Source: an uncultured Francisella sp.
Lineage (GTDB): Bacteria > Pseudomonadota > Gammaproteobacteria > Burkholderiales > Neisseriaceae
Direction of reading: 5' to 3'
DNA length: 64,000 nucleotides
Assembly (NCBI GenBank): GCA_943914555.1
Contig: CALUCM010000004.1
Span: 1 to 64,000 of the forward strand
Shown here in pieces: positions 28,477 through 39,692 of the stretch; position 1 is the stretch's first letter, and the number at the start of each line of letters is the position of its first letter. Both the position numbers and the translations under genes were made by a program. Below the pieces are notes generated by a model. It saw nothing but the letters and a program-made list of their open reading frames with translations. It was not told where the DNA came from and searched no databases.

Positions 28477-28845
28477 TTATCTTTCTACCGCATCAACTTT
28501 CGTCGCTGCAAGTAAATTTTTAGATTTATCCTTGCCCATCATGGGTGAAGGCTCAGAAATCGCCTGATCAACCTTAGAAGTCAAGTGGCGCAACACCGCA
28601 TCATTAAATTTAAATGCAGTTTCTATTTCTTCAATCACTCTGGGTTCGCACTCAATATTCATCAATACATAATGAGCTTTATGTAATTTGCTGATAGAAT
28701 AAGCTAGTTGACGGCGGCCCCAATCTTCAAGACGATGGAAAATACCACCTGACTCTGTGACCAAAGCTTTATAGCGTTCAATCATACCGGGAACTTGTTC
28801 ACTTTGATCTGGGTGAACTATAAAAACAATTTCATAATGGCGCAT
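28477..28845 (-). CDS. rpsF: 30S ribosomal protein S6
   Basis: S6 begins [20 protein letters not shown] and has [19 protein letters not shown] and [11 protein letters not shown], the ferredoxin-like fold core. The 122 residues include a short C-terminal tail. AGGAG precedes the ATG. First gene of the operon; its leader can fold into an 8-bp hairpin that may be involved in control by S6-S18. Confidence 0.97.
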   Translation of the reverse strand: MRHYEIVFIVHPDQSEQVPGMIERYKALVTESGGIFHRLEDWGRRQLAYSISKLHKAHYVLMNIECEPRVIEEIETAFKFNDAVLRHLTSKVDQAISEPSPMMGKDKSKNLLAATKVDAVER

Positions 28846-28865
28846 GCGATCTCCTATGGGTCAAA

Positions 28866-28888
28866 CCTTCTGTCATGCGAACAGAAAG
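28866..28888 (-). promoter_or_regulatory. Hairpin in the rpsF leader
   Basis: CTTTCTGT and ACAGAAGG pair over 8 bp (one G-U) around the loop TCGCATG, about 20 bp before the rpsF start. S6-S18 leaders elsewhere use such hairpins for autoregulation, but the characteristic CCG motif is not clear here. Confidence 0.4.
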
Positions 28889-28903
28889 CAGGCAAATAAT
28901 ATT

Positions 28904-28922
28904 AAGAGCGCATTATGCTCTT
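28904..28922 (-). terminator. Hairpin after the OPT transporter gene
   Basis: AAGAGC and GCTCTT form a 6-bp stem just after the OPT stop codon, followed on the minus strand by AATATTATTTG. It is a modest intrinsic terminator candidate, and the same bases could carry the -10 of the rpsF promoter (TATTAT). Confidence 0.45.
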
Positions 28923-28936
28923 TATTAAAAAAAAAA

Positions 28937-30952
28937 TCAATGATCTCCTTGTTTTGGTTTAATTTTTCTATAGAAATAATACAAAGAAAAACCAAAAGCA
29001 AACACTGTTAATATATTAACTAGTATGCCATTTAAATGTAACGCCAAGGGTTCAGCACTGCCTCCTCTGGATACAGAGAATAAAATAATCATGGCAATCA
29101 CAATTCCCATTAAGCTTTCGCCAACAATTAACCCAGAAGAAAATAACACTCCCTTATGTTTGATTAAATCAGCGAATTTTTTCTTGTCTTCTTTGTCTTG
29201 ATCTGTCCCCTTTAATTGCTTTAAAGTCAATATTGCAATCAAAGAACCAAAAAACATCGGCACAATTGCTTGGGGTGGTAAATAAATCCCCATACCAAAA
29301 GCCAAAGGTGGGAAAGCCAACTTATTGCGACTTAGCTTTTGCACTAGCTTATCTATGATCATTACTATAACGCCTAGCATGATGCCAATATTTAAATCTT
29401 GCCAATCTAGATCATGTGAAAACATCCCTTTAGCCAATACCGAAATCAAAGTTGCTTGGGGTGCAGCCAGAGCAGCAGAAAGATCCATCCCCTCTCTTGG
29501 CATAAATCCACCCTGAAAGCCATAGGCCGAATAGAGCATGTCTAGTACCGGTGCGGTCACAAGCGCTCCACCAATACATCCTAAAATCAATACCCATTCC
29601 TGGTTGGCAGGTGAAGCCCCTACCAATTGACCTGTTTTTAAATCTTGTAAATTATCGTTGGCAATTCCAGCAATACTAACCACAACAGAAGTAGAAAAAA
29701 TAGATAAAGCAATTAAAAATGGCTTAAGCTCAGGAGAAACCTTATTTAAACCTAAATGCCATAACGCCATTAATACACCGGAAATCATCAATACAGCTAA
29801 AATGGCAAGACTGGATATCGGACTAGAAGAAGTTCCTAATAATCCTGCCATATAGCCGCAAGTAGCAGAAACTAAAAATCCAAAAATAACTGATAAAAAA
29901 ACAGCAGTGAGTATCAGCGCAATCATCCAAGGAAAACTCATTACGTGAGGCGAAATAATGTAATAGAAAGTTGCAATCAACATCATCATGATGATAACAA
30001 TCAGTACCAATATATAACGTGGCGCAATATCTTCTAAAGTTGGTTTCACTGGACCAAAGGATGAATCAGCGATGCCACTGACCCGGCGTGAAGTTAATAT
30101 CACGCTTTGAAAAAGTGGTTTGGAAAGAGACATTAACGTCCAAATTGCTCCCACACCCAATGTCCCCACACCAATCATGCGCGTGCGTGAATACCAAAGC
30201 CTACTGGCATATTCACTGATACTATGAAATGTGCTCGGGTCTATGGGATTTAGTGAAGTCATAATAGGCACTAAAACACCCCAATTAAACGCTACTCCCA
30301 CTAGCATCACGGTACTAACCCCAATACCAATAAGATAACCAGCTCCAACAAGCGCAAGTGAAAAACCAAAAGGAATCTGGAAAATTGCACTTTTAATATT
30401 GAACCACAAACCAGCCTTATCTGCGAAAATCTTTAGTGCTCCTGTCATAAAATTAACTGCGGCAGCAAGGATGCCCCCTGAAAAAATAAGGCCAATATCA
30501 CGTGGACTACTTTTATCTCCCGCCATTAAAATAGAAGCAGCTGCTACCCCCTCTGGATAAGGTAACTGACTTTGTTCAATTAATACATTGCGCAAGGGAA
30601 TACTAAATAGTACTCCTAAGACCCCCCCCAATGAACATAGTAAAAAAGTGGTCCAAAATTGAAAATGACTCCAAAATCCTACCATCAATAAACCTGGTAA
30701 AACATAAATAATAGAAGTTAAAGTTCCAGCAGAAGAAGCTTGTGTTTGCACGAGATTATTTTCCAATATGTTGCTGCCTTTAAAGTTGCGTAGTAAACCC
30801 ATGGAGATGACTGCGGCAGGAATAGAAGAAGCCACTGTCATTCCTACTTTTAGACCCAAATAAACATTGGCAGCCGTAAATATGGCAGTAATCACAAAAC
30901 CCAATATTGTCCCACGCAGAGTAATTTCTTTTATTTCATTAGTCACATTCAA
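28937..30952 (-). CDS. OPT family oligopeptide transporter
   Basis: The 671-residue membrane protein has about 15 hydrophobic segments and matches the OPT family (PF03169). Visible motifs include NVYLGLKVGMTVASSIPAAV near residue 30, ENNLVQTQASSAGT, QLPYPEGVAAA and a late segment with FPPLAFGMGIYLPP. OPT proteins are proton-coupled importers of small peptides or metal chelates. The substrate cannot be told. It lies upstream of rpsF, separated by a hairpin, and has GGAAGG before its ATG. Confidence 0.9.
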   Translation of the reverse strand: MNVTNEIKEITLRGTILGFVITAIFTAANVYLGLKVGMTVASSIPAAVISMGLLRNFKGSNILENNLVQTQASSAGTLTSIIYVLPGLLMVGFWSHFQFWTTFLLCSLGGVLGVLFSIPLRNVLIEQSQLPYPEGVAAASILMAGDKSSPRDIGLIFSGGILAAAVNFMTGALKIFADKAGLWFNIKSAIFQIPFGFSLALVGAGYLIGIGVSTVMLVGVAFNWGVLVPIMTSLNPIDPSTFHSISEYASRLWYSRTRMIGVGTLGVGAIWTLMSLSKPLFQSVILTSRRVSGIADSSFGPVKPTLEDIAPRYILVLIVIIMMMLIATFYYIISPHVMSFPWMIALILTAVFLSVIFGFLVSATCGYMAGLLGTSSSPISSLAILAVLMISGVLMALWHLGLNKVSPELKPFLIALSIFSTSVVVSIAGIANDNLQDLKTGQLVGASPANQEWVLILGCIGGALVTAPVLDMLYSAYGFQGGFMPREGMDLSAALAAPQATLISVLAKGMFSHDLDWQDLNIGIMLGVIVMIIDKLVQKLSRNKLAFPPLAFGMGIYLPPQAIVPMFFGSLIAILTLKQLKGTDQDKEDKKKFADLIKHKGVLFSSGLIVGESLMGIVIAMIILFSVSRGGSAEPLALHLNGILVNILTVFAFGFSLYYFYRKIKPKQGDH

Positions 30953-31244
30953 TCCTTCCAGGTTCAGACAGTTCTTTTCTCTGTCCTAACAAGTTTTGCA
31001 GTTGGTTAAAACCAAGACGCGCTCATTATTTATCGCTACTTTTGACTATTTTAAAAGTACCAATAAAAATCCTATGTCCAAGCCATATGGTATCAGTTCC
31101 AATTATTTTATTTGTTACCTATCTTGGCCAACAACCAAAAGGTGTATCTTTATCATATTGAAATGCATCTGTCTATTCCTTGATCTGCATATTCGGGATC
31201 ATCCTTGATTTATTTGAACTTACTTACTTTTTAATAAAATTTCT
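30953..31244. other. Non-coding gap between rbgA and the OPT gene
   Basis: About 290 bp without a credible gene. GACAG/CTGTC (from 30967) and TTGGTT/AACCAA (31002-31015) could form small hairpins in the OPT leader. An open + strand frame at 30996-31208 has no binding site and no protein-like pattern. Confidence 0.4.
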
Positions 31245-32132
31245 TTATCTTTGCTTTTCTTGTAATTCAGTCTCTTTTTTCCAAGCCAACCATTCTTCTG
31301 GTCTTTCTAAAGAGATACGCCCTAATTGACCACTACGAAAATCTTGAATAAATAATTCAGCAATTTTTTGATAGTTCAATTCCCCACCTTTAAATATTGC
31401 ACCACGCAAGCGAGCTAATTGAGTTAAATAAGTGTGCGCTGAATCAATATGTTGATTAAAGATGTCTGTGATGCAATAGCGTCTTACTAAATAAGCCCAA
31501 TAAAATTTTTGCAAATACTCACATAAATGAAGCGCCACTTGTTGTGCATCATAAGCGTTCTTACCCATCGAACCTACTGCTGCCAAACGATAAGCACTTT
31601 GAGGTGGCGTAATTTTCTCCCATAATATCCCTGGCGTATCATAGATCCATACATCGTCTTTCCAAAATAAATGTTGCTCTTTTCTAGTAATTCCTGGTTC
31701 ATCCCCAGTTTTGGTAATTGCTCTATTAAGCAACCTGTTAATAAAAAAAGACTTACCAACATTAGGAATCCCAACAATTAACAACCTAAGTGGCTTGCTC
31801 ATACCACCGCGTTGCGGAAGTAATGTGCGTATATGTGTCAAAAGAAACTTTTTATCTAAACCAGTTTTAGCACTAATAACAAATGCTTGGGTATTTCGTT
31901 GTGTCCTATAGTAAGCTAACCAGGCATTACTGATAACAGGATCAGCTAAATCCGATTTGTTAAGAAGTTTGAGTTTGACCTTATCCTGAGCTAACCTTTC
32001 TAGCAAAGGGTTGCAAGAAGAACCAGGGATACGTGCATCTAATAATTCGATCACCAAATCGATACGCTTAAGCCGCTCTTTTAAAGCAAGCTTGGTTTGA
32101 TGCATATGCCCTGGAAACCATTGGATAGACAT
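31245..32132 (-). CDS. rbgA: Circularly permuted ribosome-assembly GTPase RbgA/YlqF
   Basis: The 295-residue protein has GTPase motifs in permuted order: LNKSDLADP (G4) first, then the P-loop GIPNVGKSFFINRL and the late switch DTPGI. It begins QWFPGHMHQTK, the RbgA hallmark. In Bacillus RbgA helps late 50S assembly; the same role is likely. It is the last gene of pqiA-pqiB-pqiC-hisA-rapZ-rbgA, 4 bp after rapZ. Confidence 0.92.
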   Translation of the reverse strand: MSIQWFPGHMHQTKLALKERLKRIDLVIELLDARIPGSSCNPLLERLAQDKVKLKLLNKSDLADPVISNAWLAYYRTQRNTQAFVISAKTGLDKKFLLTHIRTLLPQRGGMSKPLRLLIVGIPNVGKSFFINRLLNRAITKTGDEPGITRKEQHLFWKDDVWIYDTPGILWEKITPPQSAYRLAAVGSMGKNAYDAQQVALHLCEYLQKFYWAYLVRRYCITDIFNQHIDSAHTYLTQLARLRGAIFKGGELNYQKIAELFIQDFRSGQLGRISLERPEEWLAWKKETELQEKQR

Positions 32133-32136
32133 TTGC

Positions 32137-32976
32137 TTAATTTACTAACTGTCGATGATGTACTAACACAGTATGCCCTTGATTTTTAAAGCATTGTGCT
32201 AACTTTTCTGTTATATAGACTGAACGATGTATCCCCCCTGTACAACCAATTGCAATGGTAAGGGATGCATTTTCTTGATAGTGAGAAATAATAGTGTTTA
32301 AGAATGAAAAAATATGCTTTAGCATCTCTTTGACTTCATTAAACTGTTCAAAATATAACTGAATTTTATGATCAAAACCAGTCAATTCTTTTAAATCAGT
32401 AGAATAATGAGGATTGGGCAAACAGCGCACATCAAATACATAATTGGCATCAGAAGGAGCACCAAATTTAAAACCAAAAGATTGAAAAATAAGAATCAAT
32501 GGACGAGATAACACCCCCACCCAATCTTTGATCCACTGACGAAGTGTTCTTTTATGCATATATGAAGTGTCTAACACCAAAGATACTTCACGAATTGGTC
32601 CAAGTAATACTCTTTCTTTAGCAATTGCTTCTTTAATAAGAGGAAAATGATCATGCAAAGGATGTGCACGTCTAGTTTCCAAATAACGCTGCAATAATAT
32701 TTCATCTTTTGCTTCAAGAAATAATATGCGTACATTATCCTGTGCCTGCTTGATCTTATATAACTGTTGGTTTAAAGACTTAAGTTGTGTTTTGGAGCGT
32801 GCGTCAATACTCACAGCAAGGAGATCAGTACCACCAGCTTTTCTATGCCAAGCAATTAAATGTTCTAATAATTCTAGAGGAATATTATCAACACAGTAAA
32901 AACCAAAATCTTCCAGTGCTTGCAGTGCCAATGATTTTCCAGAACCAGAAATTCCACTTACTAATACTAAATTCAT
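32137..32976 (-). CDS. rapZ: RNase adapter protein RapZ
   Basis: RapZ is a P-loop protein that in E. coli binds small RNAs and guides RNase E, controlling GlmS. The 279 residues have Walker A SGISGSGKS near the N-terminus, YCVDNIPLELL, RRAHPLHDHF, and the C-terminal GCTGGIHRSVYI with the conserved Gly/His/Arg. Its usual partners rpoN, hpf and ptsN are absent. It starts at the hisA stop codon (1-bp overlap). Confidence 0.94.
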   Translation of the reverse strand: MNLVLVSGISGSGKSLALQALEDFGFYCVDNIPLELLEHLIAWHRKAGGTDLLAVSIDARSKTQLKSLNQQLYKIKQAQDNVRILFLEAKDEILLQRYLETRRAHPLHDHFPLIKEAIAKERVLLGPIREVSLVLDTSYMHKRTLRQWIKDWVGVLSRPLILIFQSFGFKFGAPSDANYVFDVRCLPNPHYSTDLKELTGFDHKIQLYFEQFNEVKEMLKHIFSFLNTIISHYQENASLTIAIGCTGGIHRSVYITEKLAQCFKNQGHTVLVHHRQLVN

Positions 32977-33719
32977 TATTTGCTTTCATAATAATCACAT
33001 AGTTGCTGTGCCTTAACCAAATCCAAAGTACCTTCATATAAGGAACGGCCAACAATTACTGCAGCAATTTTGTTTTTACCTAATTTAAGTAATGCTTTGA
33101 TATCATTAAGATTCTTTACACCACCAGAAGCAATGATTGGAATAGACACCTGCTGCGCCAAAGCTAAGGTCATAGCAAGATTGATTCCACTTAACATACC
33201 ATCTCTCTCAATATCCGTATAGATAATACCAGCTACTCCAATGTCTACTAGTGTATTTGCCAAATCCAGTACCCTAAGTTGACTTATTTGTGCCCAGCCT
33301 TCAATCGCTACCAATTCGTTTTTGGCATCAATCCCAACCCAAATACGACCAGGAAAACGTTGACAAGCTTCCCTGACTAAGTTTTGATCATTGACTGCCG
33401 CTGTACCTAAAATAATACGGTTAATACCCAGTCGAAATAATTCGTTGATGGTATCAAGGTGCCGTATACCACCTCCTAATTGAATGGGGATCTGTCCATT
33501 AATTTCTTGAATAATGGCCTTAATGGCTACTAAATTCATTGGTTGGGCTGCAAAAGCGCCATCTAAATCCACCAAGTGAAGTCCACGTGCGCCTCTTGTC
33601 AACCAATGCCTTGCCATTTTGGCAGGATGAGAAGAAAAAGAGATGGCTTCTTCCATTTGTCCTTGTTTAAGGCGCACACATTCTCCACCTTTTAAATCAA
33701 TTGCCGGGATCACTTGCAT
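32976..33719 (-). CDS. hisA: Phosphoribosylformimino-AICAR-phosphate isomerase HisA
   Basis: HisA performs an Amadori rearrangement in histidine synthesis. The 247-residue TIM barrel has the catalytic Asp near the start (IPAIDLKGGECVRL) and the second in YTDIERDGMLSG, plus phosphate loops LGGGIR and IASGGV. It lies between pqiC and rapZ, not beside hisF or hisH, so the his genes are dispersed. Confidence 0.95.
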   Translation of the reverse strand: MQVIPAIDLKGGECVRLKQGQMEEAISFSSHPAKMARHWLTRGARGLHLVDLDGAFAAQPMNLVAIKAIIQEINGQIPIQLGGGIRHLDTINELFRLGINRIILGTAAVNDQNLVREACQRFPGRIWVGIDAKNELVAIEGWAQISQLRVLDLANTLVDIGVAGIIYTDIERDGMLSGINLAMTLALAQQVSIPIIASGGVKNLNDIKALLKLGKNKIAAVIVGRSLYEGTLDLVKAQQLCDYYESK

Positions 33720-33731
33720 GATATCAAATCC

Positions 33732-34286
33732 CTAAAAAAGAGAATAAATGCGTTGAGCAGCAAGTTTAAGCGCTCGATCCAGGGCTTGTAACATTGCTGG
33801 ATAACCATTTTGTTGCTGTTTGACTTTAATATCAAAATCATTAGCTTTTTGCACTTCATCTTCTTGATTTAACAATTTTGCATAACCTGTCACCCTTGCC
33901 GTTCCATTCAAATTACCCTGGAAGCGTTCAATAAAGATGACGAGTTTTTTTGTGTGCCGATGGCTTGTATCAATAGTAAAAAAGCGTCGCTCTCTTTGCC
34001 CTAACTCATTTAAACGATTGCTTAAGTTATTACGAATAGCTTCAGCAAGATTACCGACCCACTGATTTTGGCTAGTAAAAATTACTGTGCCCTCAGTATC
34101 ACCAACAACCATAGAAGAGGTATTTAGATAGCTTGCTAACTGCAGTTCAATATGAGTAGCATGATCATTCTGCAATGGAGGAATAAAATGTGAGTGGGGC
34201 AAATAGTGGTATTGATTGGCTAAACTATGATCCATAAGAGAGCAAGCACTTAATAGACTAAGCAACAACGGAATAATGTATTTCAT
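33732..34286 (-). CDS. pqiC: PqiC-type outer-membrane lipoprotein
   Basis: This 184-residue lipoprotein (ABC-type transport auxiliary, formerly DUF330) has the signal MKYIIPLLLSLLSACSL with lipobox LSAC. It contains a central region around VVGDTEGTVIFTSQNQWVGNL and ends in a helix. In E. coli PqiC anchors the PqiB tunnel at the outer membrane. It overlaps pqiB by 4 bp. Confidence 0.85.
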   Translation of the reverse strand: MKYIIPLLLSLLSACSLMDHSLANQYHYLPHSHFIPPLQNDHATHIELQLASYLNTSSMVVGDTEGTVIFTSQNQWVGNLAEAIRNNLSNRLNELGQRERRFFTIDTSHRHTKKLVIFIERFQGNLNGTARVTGYAKLLNQEDEVQKANDFDIKVKQQQNGYPAMLQALDRALKLAAQRIYSLF

Positions 34287-35893
34287 AATTGACCTTTTTT
34301 GGGCTGCGGATCAGGCAAAGCATTCAGTAAAGGGATACGGTTTGTCTTATTATTTAATGAACGGCTTAAATCATTTAGTTGTTGTATCAAATGCGAAATG
34401 TCTTGATACATGGGTGAATGAGGAGAAATTGCTTTAAGAGAATCGTTAAGTTCCTTAATATCCCGTGATAAATCATGCACAACTCCTTCTTTTTCTACAC
34501 TACGAGTGATGTGTTTTATGGAACGCAAGGTTGCATGTAATTCATCCAAATTGGCATTTAGTCGAGATAAAGTCTTGCCATTTACTATGGCTAGTAAATG
34601 ATCAATTTTATTTATAATACTATCCAAACCAGTGAGCGTGGTTGGAATAACACGATAATGAGTGTAAGTGCGCATTGGATAAACAGCCTGATCAGATTCA
34701 CCTCTCTCATATAAAGAGATATATTTAGTTCCCGTTATATAATTTCCTGAAGCGATGGTTGCAACTAGACCATGTTTTAACGCATCTACCATTTCATGTT
34801 TAAAAGATGCATCATGCTGATTAAGTGGTAGCAAAGCTTTAGGATCAATATAAAATAAAATAGGAATGGACTTGCGCATTAGGATATTGATGTGATCAGT
34901 TAGCGGATAATACGGTACCTTAATTACACGGCCTACAGCGATCCCCTTATAATCCACCAAGGTACCTTGCACAATACCACGGATACTTTGATCAAAAAAA
35001 CCCACTAAATAATAAGCATTGTTAGGTACAGGTTTAGGAACCTCTAGCTCACTGGCATATACCTCAAATTGATGATTTTTTTCTATTGGCGCACCTTTGC
35101 CTTCTCCTTCTGGTTCACTAAAAGCAATGGAGCCAACTAAATCATCAAAATTAAGCCCTTTGACCTTAATTTCCCCGCCACGAGTATCTAGCGCCACACC
35201 AAAAGAAATCCAAAAGCGAAGATTGTCACCAAGTAATTGATCATTAGGTGCGTTAATAAAAATTTGATAATGAGGCTGTTTATCTTGAACATTAAAATAA
35301 GAATAAGTGACCATCCCTACTTTTACTCCGTGGTACATTACCGAACTGCCAGGAGCCAATAAAGTGTGATTGTTTCTACCAACCAGACGAAGTGCAGTGC
35401 CTTGGCTCTCAAACAGCATCGCAGGAGGCTGATCTAAAACCTCAAAAGCATTACTTTTTTGAGGACTTTTACCAGGCAAAGCGCCTATATATGATCCAGA
35501 AAGTAAAGTATTTAAACCAGAAACCCCTCCCTTAGTTAACATTGGCTTCACTACCCAATACTGACTATCAGAAGCCAAAAGCTGAGGATAATCACGATTA
35601 ATATAGGCTGTTAATAACACCCCTTTGCCATTAGGAGCCAATTTAATCTGCTTGATCACACCCACATCCACATCTAACACTTTGATCACCGTACTGCCTG
35701 CTTTAAGATTTTCTGCACTAGCAATATGTAAAGTAATGGGTCGCCCGATAGATTGATAGTAGTCATAAATCAACCAAATGCCTGTAACTATAGCAAGCAA
35801 AGGAATAAACCAAACCACAGACAAAAGGGATACTTTTGAACTTTTGACCAATTTCTTTTTTCTTTGCGTGTCATCCACTTTTATGATTCCCAT
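34283..35893 (-). CDS. pqiB: PqiB-type MCE lipid-transport protein
   Basis: PqiB proteins carry MCE domains that stack into a periplasm-spanning tunnel for lipids. The 536 residues have one N-terminal membrane helix (SLLSVVWFIPLLAIVTGIWL), then three MCE-type units. Visible hallmarks are LKAGSTVIKVLDVDVGVIKQ in the first, VMYHGVKVGMV in the second and GTLVDYKGIAVGRV in the third, and a C-terminal helical needle region (from about residue 440). The start overlaps the pqiA end by 23 bp. Confidence 0.92.
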   Translation of the reverse strand: MGIIKVDDTQRKKKLVKSSKVSLLSVVWFIPLLAIVTGIWLIYDYYQSIGRPITLHIASAENLKAGSTVIKVLDVDVGVIKQIKLAPNGKGVLLTAYINRDYPQLLASDSQYWVVKPMLTKGGVSGLNTLLSGSYIGALPGKSPQKSNAFEVLDQPPAMLFESQGTALRLVGRNNHTLLAPGSSVMYHGVKVGMVTYSYFNVQDKQPHYQIFINAPNDQLLGDNLRFWISFGVALDTRGGEIKVKGLNFDDLVGSIAFSEPEGEGKGAPIEKNHQFEVYASELEVPKPVPNNAYYLVGFFDQSIRGIVQGTLVDYKGIAVGRVIKVPYYPLTDHINILMRKSIPILFYIDPKALLPLNQHDASFKHEMVDALKHGLVATIASGNYITGTKYISLYERGESDQAVYPMRTYTHYRVIPTTLTGLDSIINKIDHLLAIVNGKTLSRLNANLDELHATLRSIKHITRSVEKEGVVHDLSRDIKELNDSLKAISPHSPMYQDISHLIQQLNDLSRSLNNKTNRIPLLNALPDPQPKKGQL

Positions 35894-37061
35894 CTAGCCA
35901 TAATAAACGGGTATCGATAGCAGCAGTTGCTAGCATAGTTAAATTAACCAATAAGCAAAAATAGAATACAGCAGAACCCGCTGAAATAAATACCGCCTTG
36001 CTATGAAACAATGAAACCATCAACATGATAACAAAAACGTCAATCATCGACCAACGCCCAATACGTTCTATCGCTACATAACACCAAGTCAGTTTCTTTG
36101 GCGGTATTGGTTGCTGTTGATGAATATGAATACTCAACAATAAAATAAATAAAATAAAAAGCTTGAAAATAGGAATTATAAAACTGGCAATAAAAATGAC
36201 ACTAGAAATCAGATAATCTCCACTGTTCCAAATGGAGATAACCCCTTGTAAAATATTACTATGGTACGGCTGAAAACCAATACCTTCTGTGTTCATCATT
36301 GGCAAAATATTTGCCGGTACATAAAAGATTAGGGAAGTGAATAATAGTGCCCAAGCCAACTGCACTTTTGGTTTAGCCATATTTTTTATCGTCTCATCGC
36401 TATATTTATTCAAAAGTAGCTTTTGTTGATATATCTGGGCAACCTGATCCTTTAACCAATATATGGAGCTTGCCAATACTAGGCGAGCCAAAAAAATAGA
36501 GTACGCAAATAGCACCACCATTGCCTGCCCAAAACCAAAATCAGCCAGAGCATTCACTTTAATCAAAGCCACAATAATAGAAATAAAAAAAATATCCACC
36601 ATCATCCATGGCCGAAGGTATGCAATTATGGCAATAGCCTTTTGCATTAATGGCCATTTTTTTCTAAACAAAATACCCAAATAAAGATAAAGGTGAGTAA
36701 AAATAAAGATTAGGGGCAAAAAAATTACTAAAAACAGATAGATAAAAGCTAAAAAAAGATTACCTAGTTGCTGCAAATATTTAAATAATTGCCAAATCGA
36801 AAGAGTAGTGACTTGTTCAACATACGGCAAAGTTACCGTTAACAAAGGAAAAATAAGACAAAGGATAAAAGAAAATAGAGCCAAAAAACTATAAATCAAC
36901 GGCACCAAAATTGGATGGCGTTCAATACGAATCAAGGTTTCTTGACAACGTGGACATTTAATCTGCTCTCCAGGATAAACTCGATCAATAACAAAATCCG
37001 TATTACAGAAATGGCAAACAATTTCTCTAGATGAAATAGTTGAATCTCGCTGGATGCCCAT
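35871..37061 (-). CDS. pqiA: PqiA-type inner-membrane protein
   Basis: PqiA is the integral membrane partner of PqiB. The 396 residues have an N-terminal four-Cys ribbon (VCHFCN and CPRCQ) followed by two sets of about four membrane helices. E. coli PqiA has a second zinc ribbon between the halves; here the linker near residues 200-230 has no cysteine pair. A perfect AGGAGG lies at 37076-37081. The ATG at 37061 is 14 bp from it and a TTG at 37073 is only 2 bp, so the start is uncertain. Confidence 0.88.
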   Translation of the reverse strand: MGIQRDSTISSREIVCHFCNTDFVIDRVYPGEQIKCPRCQETLIRIERHPILVPLIYSFLALFSFILCLIFPLLTVTLPYVEQVTTLSIWQLFKYLQQLGNLFLAFIYLFLVIFLPLIFIFTHLYLYLGILFRKKWPLMQKAIAIIAYLRPWMMVDIFFISIIVALIKVNALADFGFGQAMVVLFAYSIFLARLVLASSIYWLKDQVAQIYQQKLLLNKYSDETIKNMAKPKVQLAWALLFTSLIFYVPANILPMMNTEGIGFQPYHSNILQGVISIWNSGDYLISSVIFIASFIIPIFKLFILFILLLSIHIHQQQPIPPKKLTWCYVAIERIGRWSMIDVFVIMLMVSLFHSKAVFISAGSAVFYFCLLVNLTMLATAAIDTRLLWLDGNHKSG

Positions 37062-37228
37062 TGAAATTGACAAAACCTCCTATCGATCAGTTGGGTGCAC
37101 TTTCTTATCATAACACGCTTCTTTACCGGCATCCGTATCGTCTATAAATTGGAAGCAACTGATTGGTATAAGTTCAAAAATAAATTTTACAAACAAAAGA
37201 TACACCAGCAAACTGCACTTACTCTCTA

Positions 37229-37247
37229 TTATCTCTGACCGAGATAA
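37229..37247 (-). terminator. Hairpin after gyrB
   Basis: TTATCTC and GAGATAA form a perfect 7-bp stem with a 5-nt loop 25 bp past the gyrB stop. There is no U tract after it, so it may be only a stabilising hairpin. Confidence 0.3.
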
Positions 37248-37271
37248 AGCACAAGTACAAAAGCTTCAATG

Positions 37272-39692
<2,421 letters not shown>

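Noticed and set aside
30996..31208. 70-codon + strand frame between rbgA and the OPT gene
   Set aside because: No ribosome binding site, no recognisable domain and an irregular composition; it fills an ordinary intergenic gap.
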